Source: CAG-791 sp045130475 (GTDB taxonomy: Bacteria; Bacillota; Clostridia; Lachnospirales; Lachnospiraceae). Taken from it: a stretch of 64,000 nt of DNA. Location of the stretch: the NCBI GenBank assembly GCA_045130475.1, contig JBGUPU010000075.1, positions 1 to 64,000 of the forward strand, read 5' to 3'. The notes beneath the pieces were generated by a model. It had not been told where the DNA came from. It was given only the letters and a program-made list of their open reading frames with translations, and ran no database searches. Within the stretch, counting starts at the first letter, position 1; each line of letters opens with the position of its first letter. This document shows positions 24,500-33,047 of the stretch, piece by piece. The position numbers were made by a program, and so were the translations under genes.

Positions 24500-24646
24500 C
24501 AAGACTCGCTCGCGAGTCTTGCGCGATGAAGAATAATTAAGATAAATCAAAAGAAACTGCCGCCGCAAAGGGCCGGATCTGTGTGATCGCGGGACACTTG
24601 CGGCGGCAGCTTTTTGTTTTTTATCGCGCATAGTCTTTCATCGCGC
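24500..24646 (+). repeat. Nested inverted repeats around the aspS terminator
   Basis: A perfect stem (CAAGACTCGC-TC-GCGAGTCTTG, 24500-24521) is followed by GCGCGATGAA (24521-24530), whose exact reverse complement TTCATCGCGC lies at 24637-24646 beyond the terminator. The arms could enclose the terminator hairpin. Confidence 0.6.
24557..24622 (+). terminator. Terminator after aspS
   Basis: CTGCCGCCGCAA pairs with TTGCGGCGGCAG, followed by CTTTTTGTTTTTT. Confidence 0.88.
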
Positions 24647-24706
24647 AAAATCTGTGACTTCGGTCAGGGGAAACGCACACAAGACCCGCGGACGGGTTTT
24701 GGATGC

Positions 24707-25405
24707 TCAGATTTCTTTGACGATGATCTGCTCCGGGAGTTTTTCGGAGCATACGACCATCGTATAGTTTTCCGGGGCGCGGATCACAGCGAATTCGGCA
24801 GGAGCCAGAAGCGGATTTTCCCATAGAATACGGATCTGTCCGCGCCTGCCTTCTTCTGCGGAACCGGGAGCAGGGAAGGGATCTGGAAGATAGCTCTTCA
24901 TCCCCCCTCGAAGTCCGCATCCCAGATATTTCAGGTATGCCTCTTTGATAGTCCAGAGGAGATAAAACAGGCCGAGGCGGCAGGCTGAATTGTCTGGTCC
25001 GGCCTTGTATTCATCAGCCGGCATTTCATCTGCCGGCATTGCAAGGACAGCTTCATATTCCTGCGGGGAAAAAAAGCGTTTTGCGATGCGCACGACGCTG
25101 GTGTGCGGCCGGCTGTGTTCCTGCAGGTCCAGACCGACTTCCTGATCAGAGAAGGCGCAGGCAATATAGTCGCCGGAATGGGAGAGATTAAAATGAATAC
25201 CCGGGAGACCGGGAAGGAAGGGCTTGCCGTCCTCTGTGCGCTCCAGCATATCCGGGGTGAAGAGCTCCGCGAAAGAACCCATGCCCATTGCCCTCAGACC
25301 TTCGCGCAGCAGCAGGGTCCGCGCTTCTTCTTTCCCTTGTTCGGGAAGGGCTGATCCGTTTTTGGACGATCCTTCTGTATTTCGTGTGATCAGAATAATA
25401 ATCAT
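24707..25405 (-). CDS. 4'-phosphopantetheinyl transferase (Sfp type)
   Basis: 232 residues. Enzymes of this superfamily move phosphopantetheine from CoA to a carrier-protein serine. Sfp-type landmarks are the FNLSHSGDY substrate loop (about 72-80), the Mg-binding VGLDLQ (about 90-95) and W-x-IKEAYLKYLGCGL (about 150-163). Length fits a single-polypeptide Sfp-type enzyme rather than AcpS (about 120). No polyketide, peptide synthetase or carrier-protein gene is nearby, so the target is unknown. AAAGG lies upstream of the ATG. It converges with aspS from the other side of the terminator region. Confidence 0.85.
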   Translation of the reverse strand: MIIILITRNTEGSSKNGSALPEQGKEEARTLLLREGLRAMGMGSFAELFTPDMLERTEDGKPFLPGLPGIHFNLSHSGDYIACAFSDQEVGLDLQEHSRPHTSVVRIAKRFFSPQEYEAVLAMPADEMPADEYKAGPDNSACRLGLFYLLWTIKEAYLKYLGCGLRGGMKSYLPDPFPAPGSAEEGRRGQIRILWENPLLAPAEFAVIRAPENYTMVVCSEKLPEQIIVKEI

Positions 25406-25807
25406 GATGATTGCCTTTACATCTTATCCTTAGACATTATCTATCTTTAAACCCCATATAAAATTCAGCCGGTAAAAATCCTGCTTATGTCTGATGTTTT
25501 CCTGATTGTATCAGATTCCCGGAATTTTTGCAGATAGTCTGTCACGTAATGTCACGGAAGAGGAAGCCTGCAGTTTCAGCCGGCAGCCTTGCGGGAACAG
25601 CTGCACGATCCGGACGGGGAATGACAAATTACATGGAAAGGGGCTGCGCCGCAAGTCTTGCGGGAACAGCACAGCATAAAAGATGACAGAAAACACTTCA
25701 TCTGGTATTCTTTATAGAGAAGGAAATGAAAATGTTGATTTTCAGAAGCTTTCCGCAGGACAGCTGGATTCGGACTGCGTGAGTATGCATCGGGAAGAGG
25801 GGTATTT
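25406..25807. other. Spacer between phosphopantetheinyl transferase and lipoprotein genes
   Basis: 402 bases, no gene supported. A 14-base direct repeat CTTGCGGGAACAGC occurs at 25588-25601 and 25657-25670, the second copy beside a small CCGCAA/TTGCGG hairpin. Nothing else is recognised. Confidence 0.45.
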
Positions 25808-26593
25808 ATGAGAAAATATTTTTGTGCGTTTGTGATCTGCGCGGCACTGCTCATCATGGGCTGCGGCAGCGGAACTCCGGATGCCGCAGCATCGGAAAAA
25901 GTGCAGAGCGTGAGTAAGACGGAGGAGAGTGCCGCCGTATCTGAGACGGCAGAAGTAAAGGCTTCAGAAGAAAAGACGGCGGTGGAAAAAACGGATCAGG
26001 CAGAAGCTGCGGCAGAGGACGCATCGCAAGCAGTTTCCTCTCAATCCGCTGAAACAGAGCAGGAAGAGAAAGCAGCGGCTTCCGGAAAAGAGGAGTCTGC
26101 GCAGACGGAAAAAGAGGAGGACGCAGACAAACCTGCAAAAAAGGCAGAGGCGCCTCAGAAGGACAAGGCCGAAACCAAAGACAGGAAAAAGGAATCGAAA
26201 GAAAAATACGCCAATGATTATATTCCGGACGGCTTCACTCCCTACGGCAATTATGTGCTGGTCTATGATTCCGGTTATGAAGTGAAAACCAGGTTATCGA
26301 AGGCGGGACTGACCTATTATTATGGAAGCGAAGAATTTTTGTTCACGCTGGACAAGGATCTTCCGGATATGACCAGAGAAGTGGCCCATATCCTCTTCAA
26401 TAATGCGGGTCCCATGGATCCGGCAAATACGGAAGGGGAGGAGTTCCCCTTCGGAGAAGGCTTTGTGATCTACATTTCCCTGGATGACGGCAGTTACTAT
26501 GAGGTCTCGAGCGCTTCGCTGGATCTGAACGGCAGAGTTTTTGCCAGAGATATTTTTGAGTTGTTCAGGCAGAAATGGGAAGGCGCATTCTAA
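25808..26593 (+). CDS. Lipoprotein with long acidic/Ala-rich linker
   Basis: 261 residues. The N-terminus is a lipoprotein signal (MRKYF, hydrophobic core, lipobox LIMGC with Cys at about 19). Residues about 22-135 are a low-complexity spacer of Glu, Ala, Lys, Ser and Gln with no predicted fold. The C-terminal about 120 residues (YIPDGFTPYGNYVLVYDSGYEV... onward) are a compact extracellular domain that I do not recognise. The architecture suggests a membrane-tethered domain held away from the membrane through the cell wall. A terminator begins at the stop codon, so it is monocistronic. Confidence 0.75.
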   Translation: MRKYFCAFVICAALLIMGCGSGTPDAAASEKVQSVSKTEESAAVSETAEVKASEEKTAVEKTDQAEAAAEDASQAVSSQSAETEQEEKAAASGKEESAQTEKEEDADKPAKKAEAPQKDKAETKDRKKESKEKYANDYIPDGFTPYGNYVLVYDSGYEVKTRLSKAGLTYYYGSEEFLFTLDKDLPDMTREVAHILFNNAGPMDPANTEGEEFPFGEGFVIYISLDDGSYYEVSSASLDLNGRVFARDIFELFRQKWEGAF

Positions 26594-26619
26594 AAGCACA
26601 GGCGCAGACGGTGCTTTTT
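26592..26619 (+). terminator. Terminator overlapping the lipoprotein stop codon
   Basis: AAAAGCAC pairs with GTGCTTTT across an 11-base loop, ending in a T run. Confidence 0.7.
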
Positions 26620-26676
26620 CAGAGTGCAAACAGATTTTTGTCGATTATTGTACAGTATTTCATTGCAGAAATAGTT

Positions 26677-26705
26677 TTACAAGAGGGCGGACATGGTGCT
26701 ATAAT
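26677..26705 (+). promoter_or_regulatory. Promoter for secDF
   Basis: TTACAA at 26677-26682, a 17-base spacer and a consensus TATAAT at 26700-26705, about 105 bases upstream of the secDF start. Confidence 0.65.
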
Positions 26706-26810
26706 TGCACAGTGTCTGCTCTTTGACTGTTAAATAGAAAGGGGACATCCATTCCCTTCAGCGTCATAGGGCACGGCACAGAGTGTTTTCAGTTGGAGGA
26801 GTTGATCAAT

Positions 26811-29237
26811 ATGAAGAAATCGAGAGCCGTCATTTCCCTTCTGCTCGTCGTGGCCATCACTGGTCTGATGGCGTATGCGGTGCTGATCGGATTTGGCAAG
26901 GGACACAGAGGATCCTATCACAACATCAAGAAAGGTCTGGATCTGGCGGGCGGCGCGAGCATCACCTACCAGGCAGTCGGAGAGGAACCTCCCACACAGG
27001 AAGACCTGAATGATACAAAGTATAAGCTGCAGCGCCGTGTCGACCAGTACAGCACTGAGGCACAGGTCTATACGGAAGGCACTGACCGCCTGAATATCGA
27101 GATCCCCGGTATTTCCGGCGTTGCGGAGACAAACCAGATCCTGGAGGATCTCGGACGTCCCGGATCCCTGTACTTTATCCGTCAGACAGATGACGAGGGG
27201 AACGAGAATTACCAGCTGGGACTGACAGAAGAAGGAAGTGTCGAATATGTCCTCACAAAGGATCTTGAGCAGATCATTGCGGACGGCGACGCAGTAGTCA
27301 CAGGAACGCAGGTGAGTGACGCGAAAGCCGGTTACCAGCAGGACGACATGGGCAATAAGCAGATCGTCGTCTCCCTTACTTTCAATGATGAAGGCCGTGA
27401 GGCTTTTGCAGCCGCGACAACGAAGGCTTTTTCAGCCGGTGAGTCGATCGGTATTTATTATGACGGCCATTTTATCAGTGTTCCCACTGTACAGGCTGCT
27501 ATCACGGACGGACGCGCGGTCATTACCGGTGAGAGCAGCATTGAGGACGCCGAGAATCTGGCATCCACAATCCGTATCGGCGGACTGAAAGTTGAGCTGG
27601 AGCGCCTCCGTTCCCAGATTGTCGGCGCACAGCTGGGACAGGACGCCATCCGCACCAGTAAGTTTGCCGGTCTGATCGGTTTCTGTCTGGTCGCGCTTCT
27701 GATGATCGTGATCTATCTGCTGCCCGGTTTTACAGCCACACTTGCGCTGATCATCTACATCCTGATGATGGCCCTGGTGCTCAACGGCTTTGACATCACG
27801 CTGACACTGCCCGGTATCGCGGGTATCCTTCTTTCCATCGGTATGGCTGTTGATGCCAACGTCATCATTTTCGCCCGTATCCGCGAGGAGCTGGCAAACG
27901 GCATCGGCGTCAAGACAGCCATCAACAACGGTTACCACAAAGCTCTTTCCGCTATCATCGACGGCAACGTGACAACACTGATCGCCGCAGCGGTTCTGGC
28001 TGTTCTGGGTTCCGGTACAGTCAAGGGTTTTGCCTACACTCTGGCAATCGGTATCATCCTTTCGATGATCACCTCTCTGTTTGTGACCAGATTCCTGATG
28101 AATATTTTCTATGGTCTCGGTCTCAGCAGCAAGAAGCTCTATGGTATCGGCAAAAAGAGAACTCCCATTCACTTTGTGGAGCGCAGGAAGATCTTCTTCG
28201 CGATTTCCATCGCACTGGTTCTGTCCGGTTTTGTCGCCATGGGCGTCTTCCATGCGCGCACCGGCAATGCCCTCAACTACAGTCTTGATTTCGTCGGCGG
28301 TACATCTACCAATGTCAGCTTCAACGAAGACATGAGCCTGGAGGAGATCGAGAGCAAAGTCATCCCGGTCTTCACAGAGGTCACCGGTGATAATAACGTA
28401 CAGATCCAGAAGGTCGCCGGCAGCAATGAGGTTATCTTCAAGTCGGTCATTCTGGACACAGACAAGAGCACAGAGCTCTCCAATCAGCTGGTTGAGAAGT
28501 TCTCTGTCGACAAGGACAGCATCACCTCCGAGACGATCAGTTCCACCATCAGCGACGAGATGAAGCGTGACGCTCTGATCGCAGTCGGCGTTGCACTGGT
28601 CCTGATGCTGCTCTATATCTGGTTCCGCTTCAAGGACCTGCGCTTCGGTGCTTCTTCCGTCATCTGCCTTGCACACGACGTTCTTGTCGTGCTTGCCTTC
28701 TATGCATTTGTACGGATCAGCGTCGGCAGTACCTTCATCGCCTGCATGCTGACGATCGTCGGTTATTCCATCAACGCGACAATCGTTATCTTTGACCGTG
28801 TGCGTGAGACTCTGCGCACCAGGAGCAGACAGCAGTCCCTGGCGGATGTAGTCAATGAGAGTGTCACAGATACACTGTCCAGAAGTATTTTTACTTCCCT
28901 GACTACATTCTTCATGGTACTGGCGCTGTTTATCTTCGGTGTCGCGAGTGTCAAGGAGTTTGCACTTCCGATCATGATCGGTATCGTCTGCGGTGCGTAT
29001 TCCTCTGTCTGCCTGGCAGGCTCCATCTGGTATGTACTGCGCAGGAAAGCGGATGAAGCCGTACAGGCAAGCATCAGCTCCAAAAAGTCCGGCAAGGGCG
29101 GAAATTCCGGCAAGGGTTCCAATAACCAGCAGTCCGGTAAGAAGAAAGATGATTATTCCAACCTCTCCAAGAAGGAGCGCAAAGAGCGCCGCCGCAAAGA
29201 AGAGGAAGCAAAAAACAAGGCGAAGATCACAGTCTGA
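26811..29237 (+). CDS. secDF: Fused protein-export membrane protein SecDF
   Basis: 808 residues. SecDF uses the proton gradient to pull proteins out of the SecYEG channel. The SecD half has an N-terminal helix, the large P1 external domain (about 30-260) and the D4-D5 helices (ILLSIGMAVDANVIIFARIREE near 350). The SecF half begins at about 450 (FFAISIALVLSGFVAMGVF) and carries the matching FDRVRETLR motif. A hydrophilic Lys/Gly/Ser/Glu-rich tail of about 55 residues ends the protein. ATG 26811 has GGAGGAG about ten bases upstream. The gene is a single-gene unit with promoter 26677 and terminator 29344. Confidence 0.95.
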   Translation: MKKSRAVISLLLVVAITGLMAYAVLIGFGKGHRGSYHNIKKGLDLAGGASITYQAVGEEPPTQEDLNDTKYKLQRRVDQYSTEAQVYTEGTDRLNIEIPGISGVAETNQILEDLGRPGSLYFIRQTDDEGNENYQLGLTEEGSVEYVLTKDLEQIIADGDAVVTGTQVSDAKAGYQQDDMGNKQIVVSLTFNDEGREAFAAATTKAFSAGESIGIYYDGHFISVPTVQAAITDGRAVITGESSIEDAENLASTIRIGGLKVELERLRSQIVGAQLGQDAIRTSKFAGLIGFCLVALLMIVIYLLPGFTATLALIIYILMMALVLNGFDITLTLPGIAGILLSIGMAVDANVIIFARIREELANGIGVKTAINNGYHKALSAIIDGNVTTLIAAAVLAVLGSGTVKGFAYTLAIGIILSMITSLFVTRFLMNIFYGLGLSSKKLYGIGKKRTPIHFVERRKIFFAISIALVLSGFVAMGVFHARTGNALNYSLDFVGGTSTNVSFNEDMSLEEIESKVIPVFTEVTGDNNVQIQKVAGSNEVIFKSVILDTDKSTELSNQLVEKFSVDKDSITSETISSTISDEMKRDALIAVGVALVLMLLYIWFRFKDLRFGASSVICLAHDVLVVLAFYAFVRISVGSTFIACMLTIVGYSINATIVIFDRVRETLRTRSRQQSLADVVNESVTDTLSRSIFTSLTTFFMVLALFIFGVASVKEFALPIMIGIVCGAYSSVCLAGSIWYVLRRKADEAVQASISSKKSGKGGNSGKGSNNQQSGKKKDDYSNLSKKERKERRRKEEEAKNKAKITV

Positions 29238-29250
29238 ATAAAAGCATTTT

Positions 29251-29327
29251 GAGAGCGCCCGCGGCGCGGAGCAATGTGCAGTTTATTCATAAATCTTTAT
29301 GACTATTCGCCTATTTCAACAAGTACG
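29251..29327 (+). repeat. Dispersed ~77-bp intergenic repeat, copy 2
   Basis: Second copy of the element at 5324-5400, lying in the secDF 3' untranslated region. The core GAGAGCGCCCGCGGCGCGGA and GCAGTTTATTCATAAAT are identical; about a dozen positions differ between and after them. The outer GCGAGAGC/GCTCTCGC pairing of copy 1 is lost here, leaving the inner GCGCC/GGCGC stem. Confidence 0.75.
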
Positions 29328-29343
29328 GATCCCGGATTCACAG

Positions 29344-29378
29344 CAGGGAGGATGTTGGTGCATCCTCCCTGTTTGTTC
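29344..29378 (+). terminator. Terminator between secDF and recJ
   Basis: A perfect 11-base stem (CAGGGAGGATG / CATCCTCCCTG) with a six-base loop, followed by TTTGTT. Confidence 0.75.
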
Positions 29379-29392
29379 CATACTGTAAAAGC

Positions 29393-29454
29393 TCCGGTCA
29401 AGCGACCGGACGTGTCCCGTGCCTGCACGGGGACACGAACGGGCATTTGACCGG
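29393..29454 (+). promoter_or_regulatory. Structured recJ leader with alternative pairings
   Basis: TCCGGTC (29393-29399) can pair with GACCGGA (29404-29410) as a local hairpin, or CCGGTCAA (29394-29401) can pair with TTGACCGG (29447-29454), enclosing a strong hairpin CGTGTCCC...GGGACACG (29411-29437). The two folds are mutually exclusive, as in attenuators. The function is not known. Confidence 0.5.
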
Positions 29455-29497
29455 GCCGCATGTATGAGAAAAAAAGACACGCGCAGCAGAGGACAAC

Positions 29498-31297
29498 ATG
29501 GCAAAGTGGATGGTATACCAGAAAAAAGAGGATTTCCGCGCAATTGCCGGGGCCTGCGGCATTTCTCAGGTGCTTGCCCGCCTGATCCGCAATCGCGATG
29601 TGATCGGCATAGAGCAGACACAGCGTTTCCTGTATGGGAAACTGTCTGATCTCCATGATCCGCGCCTTTTGCCCGACATGGAAAAAGCGATCGATATCCT
29701 GTGCGGAAAAATCCGTGCGGGCGCTTCTGTCCGTGTGATCGGTGATTATGATGTGGACGGGATCTGTGCCTCTTATATTCTGATGCATACACTCGGTGTG
29801 TGCGGAGCAGTTACAGATGTTGTTCTTCCCGACAGGATCCTTGACGGCTACGGTATGAATCCGCAGATGGCAGAGGAGGCCGCACAGGACGGGGTCGGAG
29901 TGATCCTGACCTGTGACAACGGGATCGCGGCCTCGGAGGCTGTCCGTGCCGCAAAGGATGCCGGAATCTGTGTTGTCGTCACAGACCACCACGAAGTACC
30001 CTTTGAAGAAGACGGGGACGGGAAGAGAAGATATTTTCTTCCTCCCGCAGATGCGGTAGTGGACCCGAAAGTACGCGATCCTCAAAGCGGGGAAGTGGAA
30101 TATCCTTTCCCGGATATCTGCGGCGCAGTCGTCGCCTGGAAACTCTCCGGGCTGCTTCTGGAGGAGCTTGCGCCATCTCGAAAGGAAGAGACACTTCTGG
30201 CCCTCCTGCCCTTCTGCGCGCTGGCAACGGTCTGCGACGTCATGCCTCTTCTGGACGAGAACCGCATTCTGGTGCGCGAGGGACTCAGGCGTGCGGCCAA
30301 TACCTCCAATATCGGACTGAAGAGCCTCCTGATTGTCAACGGTCTGGAAGGGAAACCCCTGAGCACCTATCATGCGGGATTCGTGATCGGCCCCTGCCTC
30401 AACGCCACCGGGCGCCTGGACAATGCAGAGCGCGCACTGGCCCTTTTTCTGGAAGATGATGCGTCTGAGGCGCTGCGCAGCGCACAGAAGCTCCGGGAGC
30501 TCAATGACAGCCGTAAAAGTCTGACGGAACAGGGAGTCGGGCAGGCACTCGTCCGGATCGGTGAGGATGGACTTCTGGGGAAAAGGGTCATGGTCATTTA
30601 TCTTCCTGACTGTCATGAATCCCTGGCAGGCATCATTGCAGGGAGGATCCGGGAGCGCTTCAGCCGGCCGGTCTTCGTCCTGACCAGGACAGAACAGGGC
30701 CTCGTCAAGGGGTCCGGCAGATCCATCGAAGCCTATGATATGTTTGCCTCTATGACGGCAGTGAAGGACTGCTTTGTCAAGTTCGGGGGGCATAAAATGG
30801 CGGCCGGTCTCACCATGAAAGAGGAGGACATACCGCTCCTGCAGAAGCGTCTCGAGGAAGAGTGCATGCTGCGGGAGGAGGACCTCACAGATGTACTCCA
30901 TATCGATATGGAGCTTCCGCCCGCTCTCTGGACGATTCCGATGACCGAAGAGCTCTCTCTCCTCGATCCGTGCGGCACAGCGAACCCGCGACCTCTGTTT
31001 GCCGCCAGAGGAATCCGGCTTCGCAGCCTCCGCGTCATGGGAAAGGGACAAAACGTCCTTCGAATGGAGGCAGTTGACGCCGAAGGCTCACGCCTCACAT
31101 TAATCTGGTTCTGCGAGGCTTCCCGCTTTCAGGAGATGACAGCCGCGGCAGCGGGCAGACAAGCCTGGGACGCTCTGTATGCGGGAAGGGCGGATCTTGC
31201 AGTCAGTGTGGTCTACTATCCCGATATCAATGAGTGGCGGGGCAGAAGATCCCTTCAGTTTGTAGTCAAAGATATGAAAATACAGCCGGTCATATGA
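29498..31297 (+). CDS. recJ: Single-stranded-DNA-specific exonuclease RecJ
   Basis: 599 residues. RecJ degrades 5' single-stranded ends in recombination and mismatch repair. DHH-family motifs are visible: GDYDVDG at 82-88 (motif I), TCDNGIAA near 140, TDHHEVP near 164 (motif III, DHH) and the DHHA1 motif FGGHKMAAG near 430, followed by a C-terminal OB domain. Length matches compact bacterial RecJ. AGAGGA lies just before the ATG. It opens the murE-priA-def-fmt block after the secDF terminator. Confidence 0.95.
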   Translation: MAKWMVYQKKEDFRAIAGACGISQVLARLIRNRDVIGIEQTQRFLYGKLSDLHDPRLLPDMEKAIDILCGKIRAGASVRVIGDYDVDGICASYILMHTLGVCGAVTDVVLPDRILDGYGMNPQMAEEAAQDGVGVILTCDNGIAASEAVRAAKDAGICVVVTDHHEVPFEEDGDGKRRYFLPPADAVVDPKVRDPQSGEVEYPFPDICGAVVAWKLSGLLLEELAPSRKEETLLALLPFCALATVCDVMPLLDENRILVREGLRRAANTSNIGLKSLLIVNGLEGKPLSTYHAGFVIGPCLNATGRLDNAERALALFLEDDASEALRSAQKLRELNDSRKSLTEQGVGQALVRIGEDGLLGKRVMVIYLPDCHESLAGIIAGRIRERFSRPVFVLTRTEQGLVKGSGRSIEAYDMFASMTAVKDCFVKFGGHKMAAGLTMKEEDIPLLQKRLEEECMLREEDLTDVLHIDMELPPALWTIPMTEELSLLDPCGTANPRPLFAARGIRLRSLRVMGKGQNVLRMEAVDAEGSRLTLIWFCEASRFQEMTAAAAGRQAWDALYAGRADLAVSVVYYPDINEWRGRRSLQFVVKDMKIQPVI

Positions 31298-31387
31298 GCG
31301 GCCGGCGTATATTCTCTCCGCGCTGCCGCTCCTGGGAGCGGCATGGTCGGAAGGGTGAACAATTGTGCCTGATAAGGAGGCAGTTAT

Positions 31388-32947
31388 ATGAAGATCAGAG
31401 AACTTGTAAAGGGATTATCCTGTCATTTCAATACGCTGCGCGGAGAAACTATCTGCGCGGAGAAAGATGCGGAATCCTTTCTGGAAAGAGAGATCACGAT
31501 GATCACCAATGATTCCAGAAAGGTTGTTCCCGGCAGTCTGTTTTTCTGTATTGTCGGAGCAAACAGCGACGGACATGACTATGCGGGCATGGCCATCGAG
31601 AAGGGTGCTTCTGCCCTCGTTGTTCAGAAAGATCTTGTCCTTTGTGCCGAAATGAAGGACGGGGAGAATGGAGCCGGCAGGGAGGAGATGCCCGCCATCA
31701 TCCGTGTCGAGGATTCCCGCTTTGCCATGGCTGCGATCTCCGCGGCCTTTTACGGACACCCGGCAGAGGAGATGAAGGTCATCGGCATTACAGGGACCAA
31801 GGGTAAGACCACCACTACTTACATGGTGCGGTCGATCCTGGAGGCGGCAGGGATCCGTACCGGCCTGGTGGGAACCATTGAGACTTTATATGATAAAGCC
31901 TCCGGAGAGGAAGTAAGGATCCCTTCCGCCAACACGACACCGGAGTCCATCGTCCTTCAGAAGCTCTTCCGCGATATGGCAGACAGCGGCGTGCAGGCAG
32001 TCGTAATGGAGGTTTCCTCACAGGCCCTGATGCTGCACCGGACTGCCGGCTTTGTATTTGACCTGGGTATTTTTACAAACCTTTCGGCAGACCATATCGG
32101 CCCCAACGAGCACAGGGATTTCGAGGACTATCTTCATTGCAAGAGTCTTTTGTTCAGACAGTGCCGGACGGGCATTTTCAATGGAGACGACCAGTATCTG
32201 GGCAGAATCCTTGAAGGACACACCTGCCAGGTTGAGACATTCGGTCTTGGGGAGGGCAATGATCTGCGTGCGGAAAATATTGAGCTGATCCACACGCCCG
32301 GTGAACTGGGGATCGCTTTTGATACCAGCGGTGTCCTCTCTCTTCACGCACATGTTCCGGCACCGGGAAGCTTCAGCGTGCACAATGCCCTCTGTGCCAT
32401 TGCAGTCTGCAGACATTTCGATGTCTCTCAGGACAATATCTGCAAGGCCCTGGGGCAGATCCACGTACGCGGCAGGATCGAGATGGTGAAGGTGAGTGAC
32501 TCCTTCACGCTGATGATCGACTATGCCCACAATGCGATGGCTCTCGAGAGTCTGCTCAGGACACTGCGCGAATATGATCCCGGCAGACTGGTATGCGTAT
32601 TCGGATGCGGCGGAAACCGCTCCCGGGACCGCCGTTTTGAGATGGGAGAAGTCAGCGGCCGTCTCGCCGATTTTACGATCATTACTTCCGATAATCCCCG
32701 CTTTGAAGAGCCCATGGATATCATCGCGGACATCGTAACCGGCATTGAGCCGACCGGCGGAAAATATATCAAGATCCCGGACCGCAAAGAAGCGATCCGC
32801 TATGCCATTGAAAACGGACAGCCCGGCGATATCATTGTCCTTGCCGGCAAAGGGCATGAGGATTACCAGGAGATCAAAGGGAAAAAATATCCCATGGACG
32901 AGCGCGTCCTGATCCGAGAAGTCCTCGAGGAAGCCGGACGATCCTGA
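31388..32947 (+). CDS. murE: UDP-MurNAc-tripeptide ligase MurE (meso-DAP type)
   Basis: 519 residues. MurE adds the third stem amino acid to the peptidoglycan precursor. The Mur-ligase ATP loop GTKGKTTTTYMVR is at about 136-148, the substrate block NTTPES at about 178, and DNPRFEEP at about 434. The DNPR motif specifies meso-diaminopimelate rather than lysine, so the cell wall is DAP-type. The N-terminal domain carries an insertion (about 92-105, KDGENGAGREE). AAGGAGG precedes the ATG. It stands 90 bases after recJ and about 100 before priA, away from any dcw cell-wall cluster in this window. Confidence 0.95.
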   Translation: MKIRELVKGLSCHFNTLRGETICAEKDAESFLEREITMITNDSRKVVPGSLFFCIVGANSDGHDYAGMAIEKGASALVVQKDLVLCAEMKDGENGAGREEMPAIIRVEDSRFAMAAISAAFYGHPAEEMKVIGITGTKGKTTTTYMVRSILEAAGIRTGLVGTIETLYDKASGEEVRIPSANTTPESIVLQKLFRDMADSGVQAVVMEVSSQALMLHRTAGFVFDLGIFTNLSADHIGPNEHRDFEDYLHCKSLLFRQCRTGIFNGDDQYLGRILEGHTCQVETFGLGEGNDLRAENIELIHTPGELGIAFDTSGVLSLHAHVPAPGSFSVHNALCAIAVCRHFDVSQDNICKALGQIHVRGRIEMVKVSDSFTLMIDYAHNAMALESLLRTLREYDPGRLVCVFGCGGNRSRDRRFEMGEVSGRLADFTIITSDNPRFEEPMDIIADIVTGIEPTGGKYIKIPDRKEAIRYAIENGQPGDIIVLAGKGHEDYQEIKGKKYPMDERVLIREVLEEAGRS

Positions 32948-33047
32948 AGATAATGAATGCACCCTTGCAGGCGCTTTGCTGCTGTGGGAAATCCGGGACT
33001 GGAGCGGAAGGAACAGTTTTGCTGTACGGGAGACGGAGGGTTTTTGC

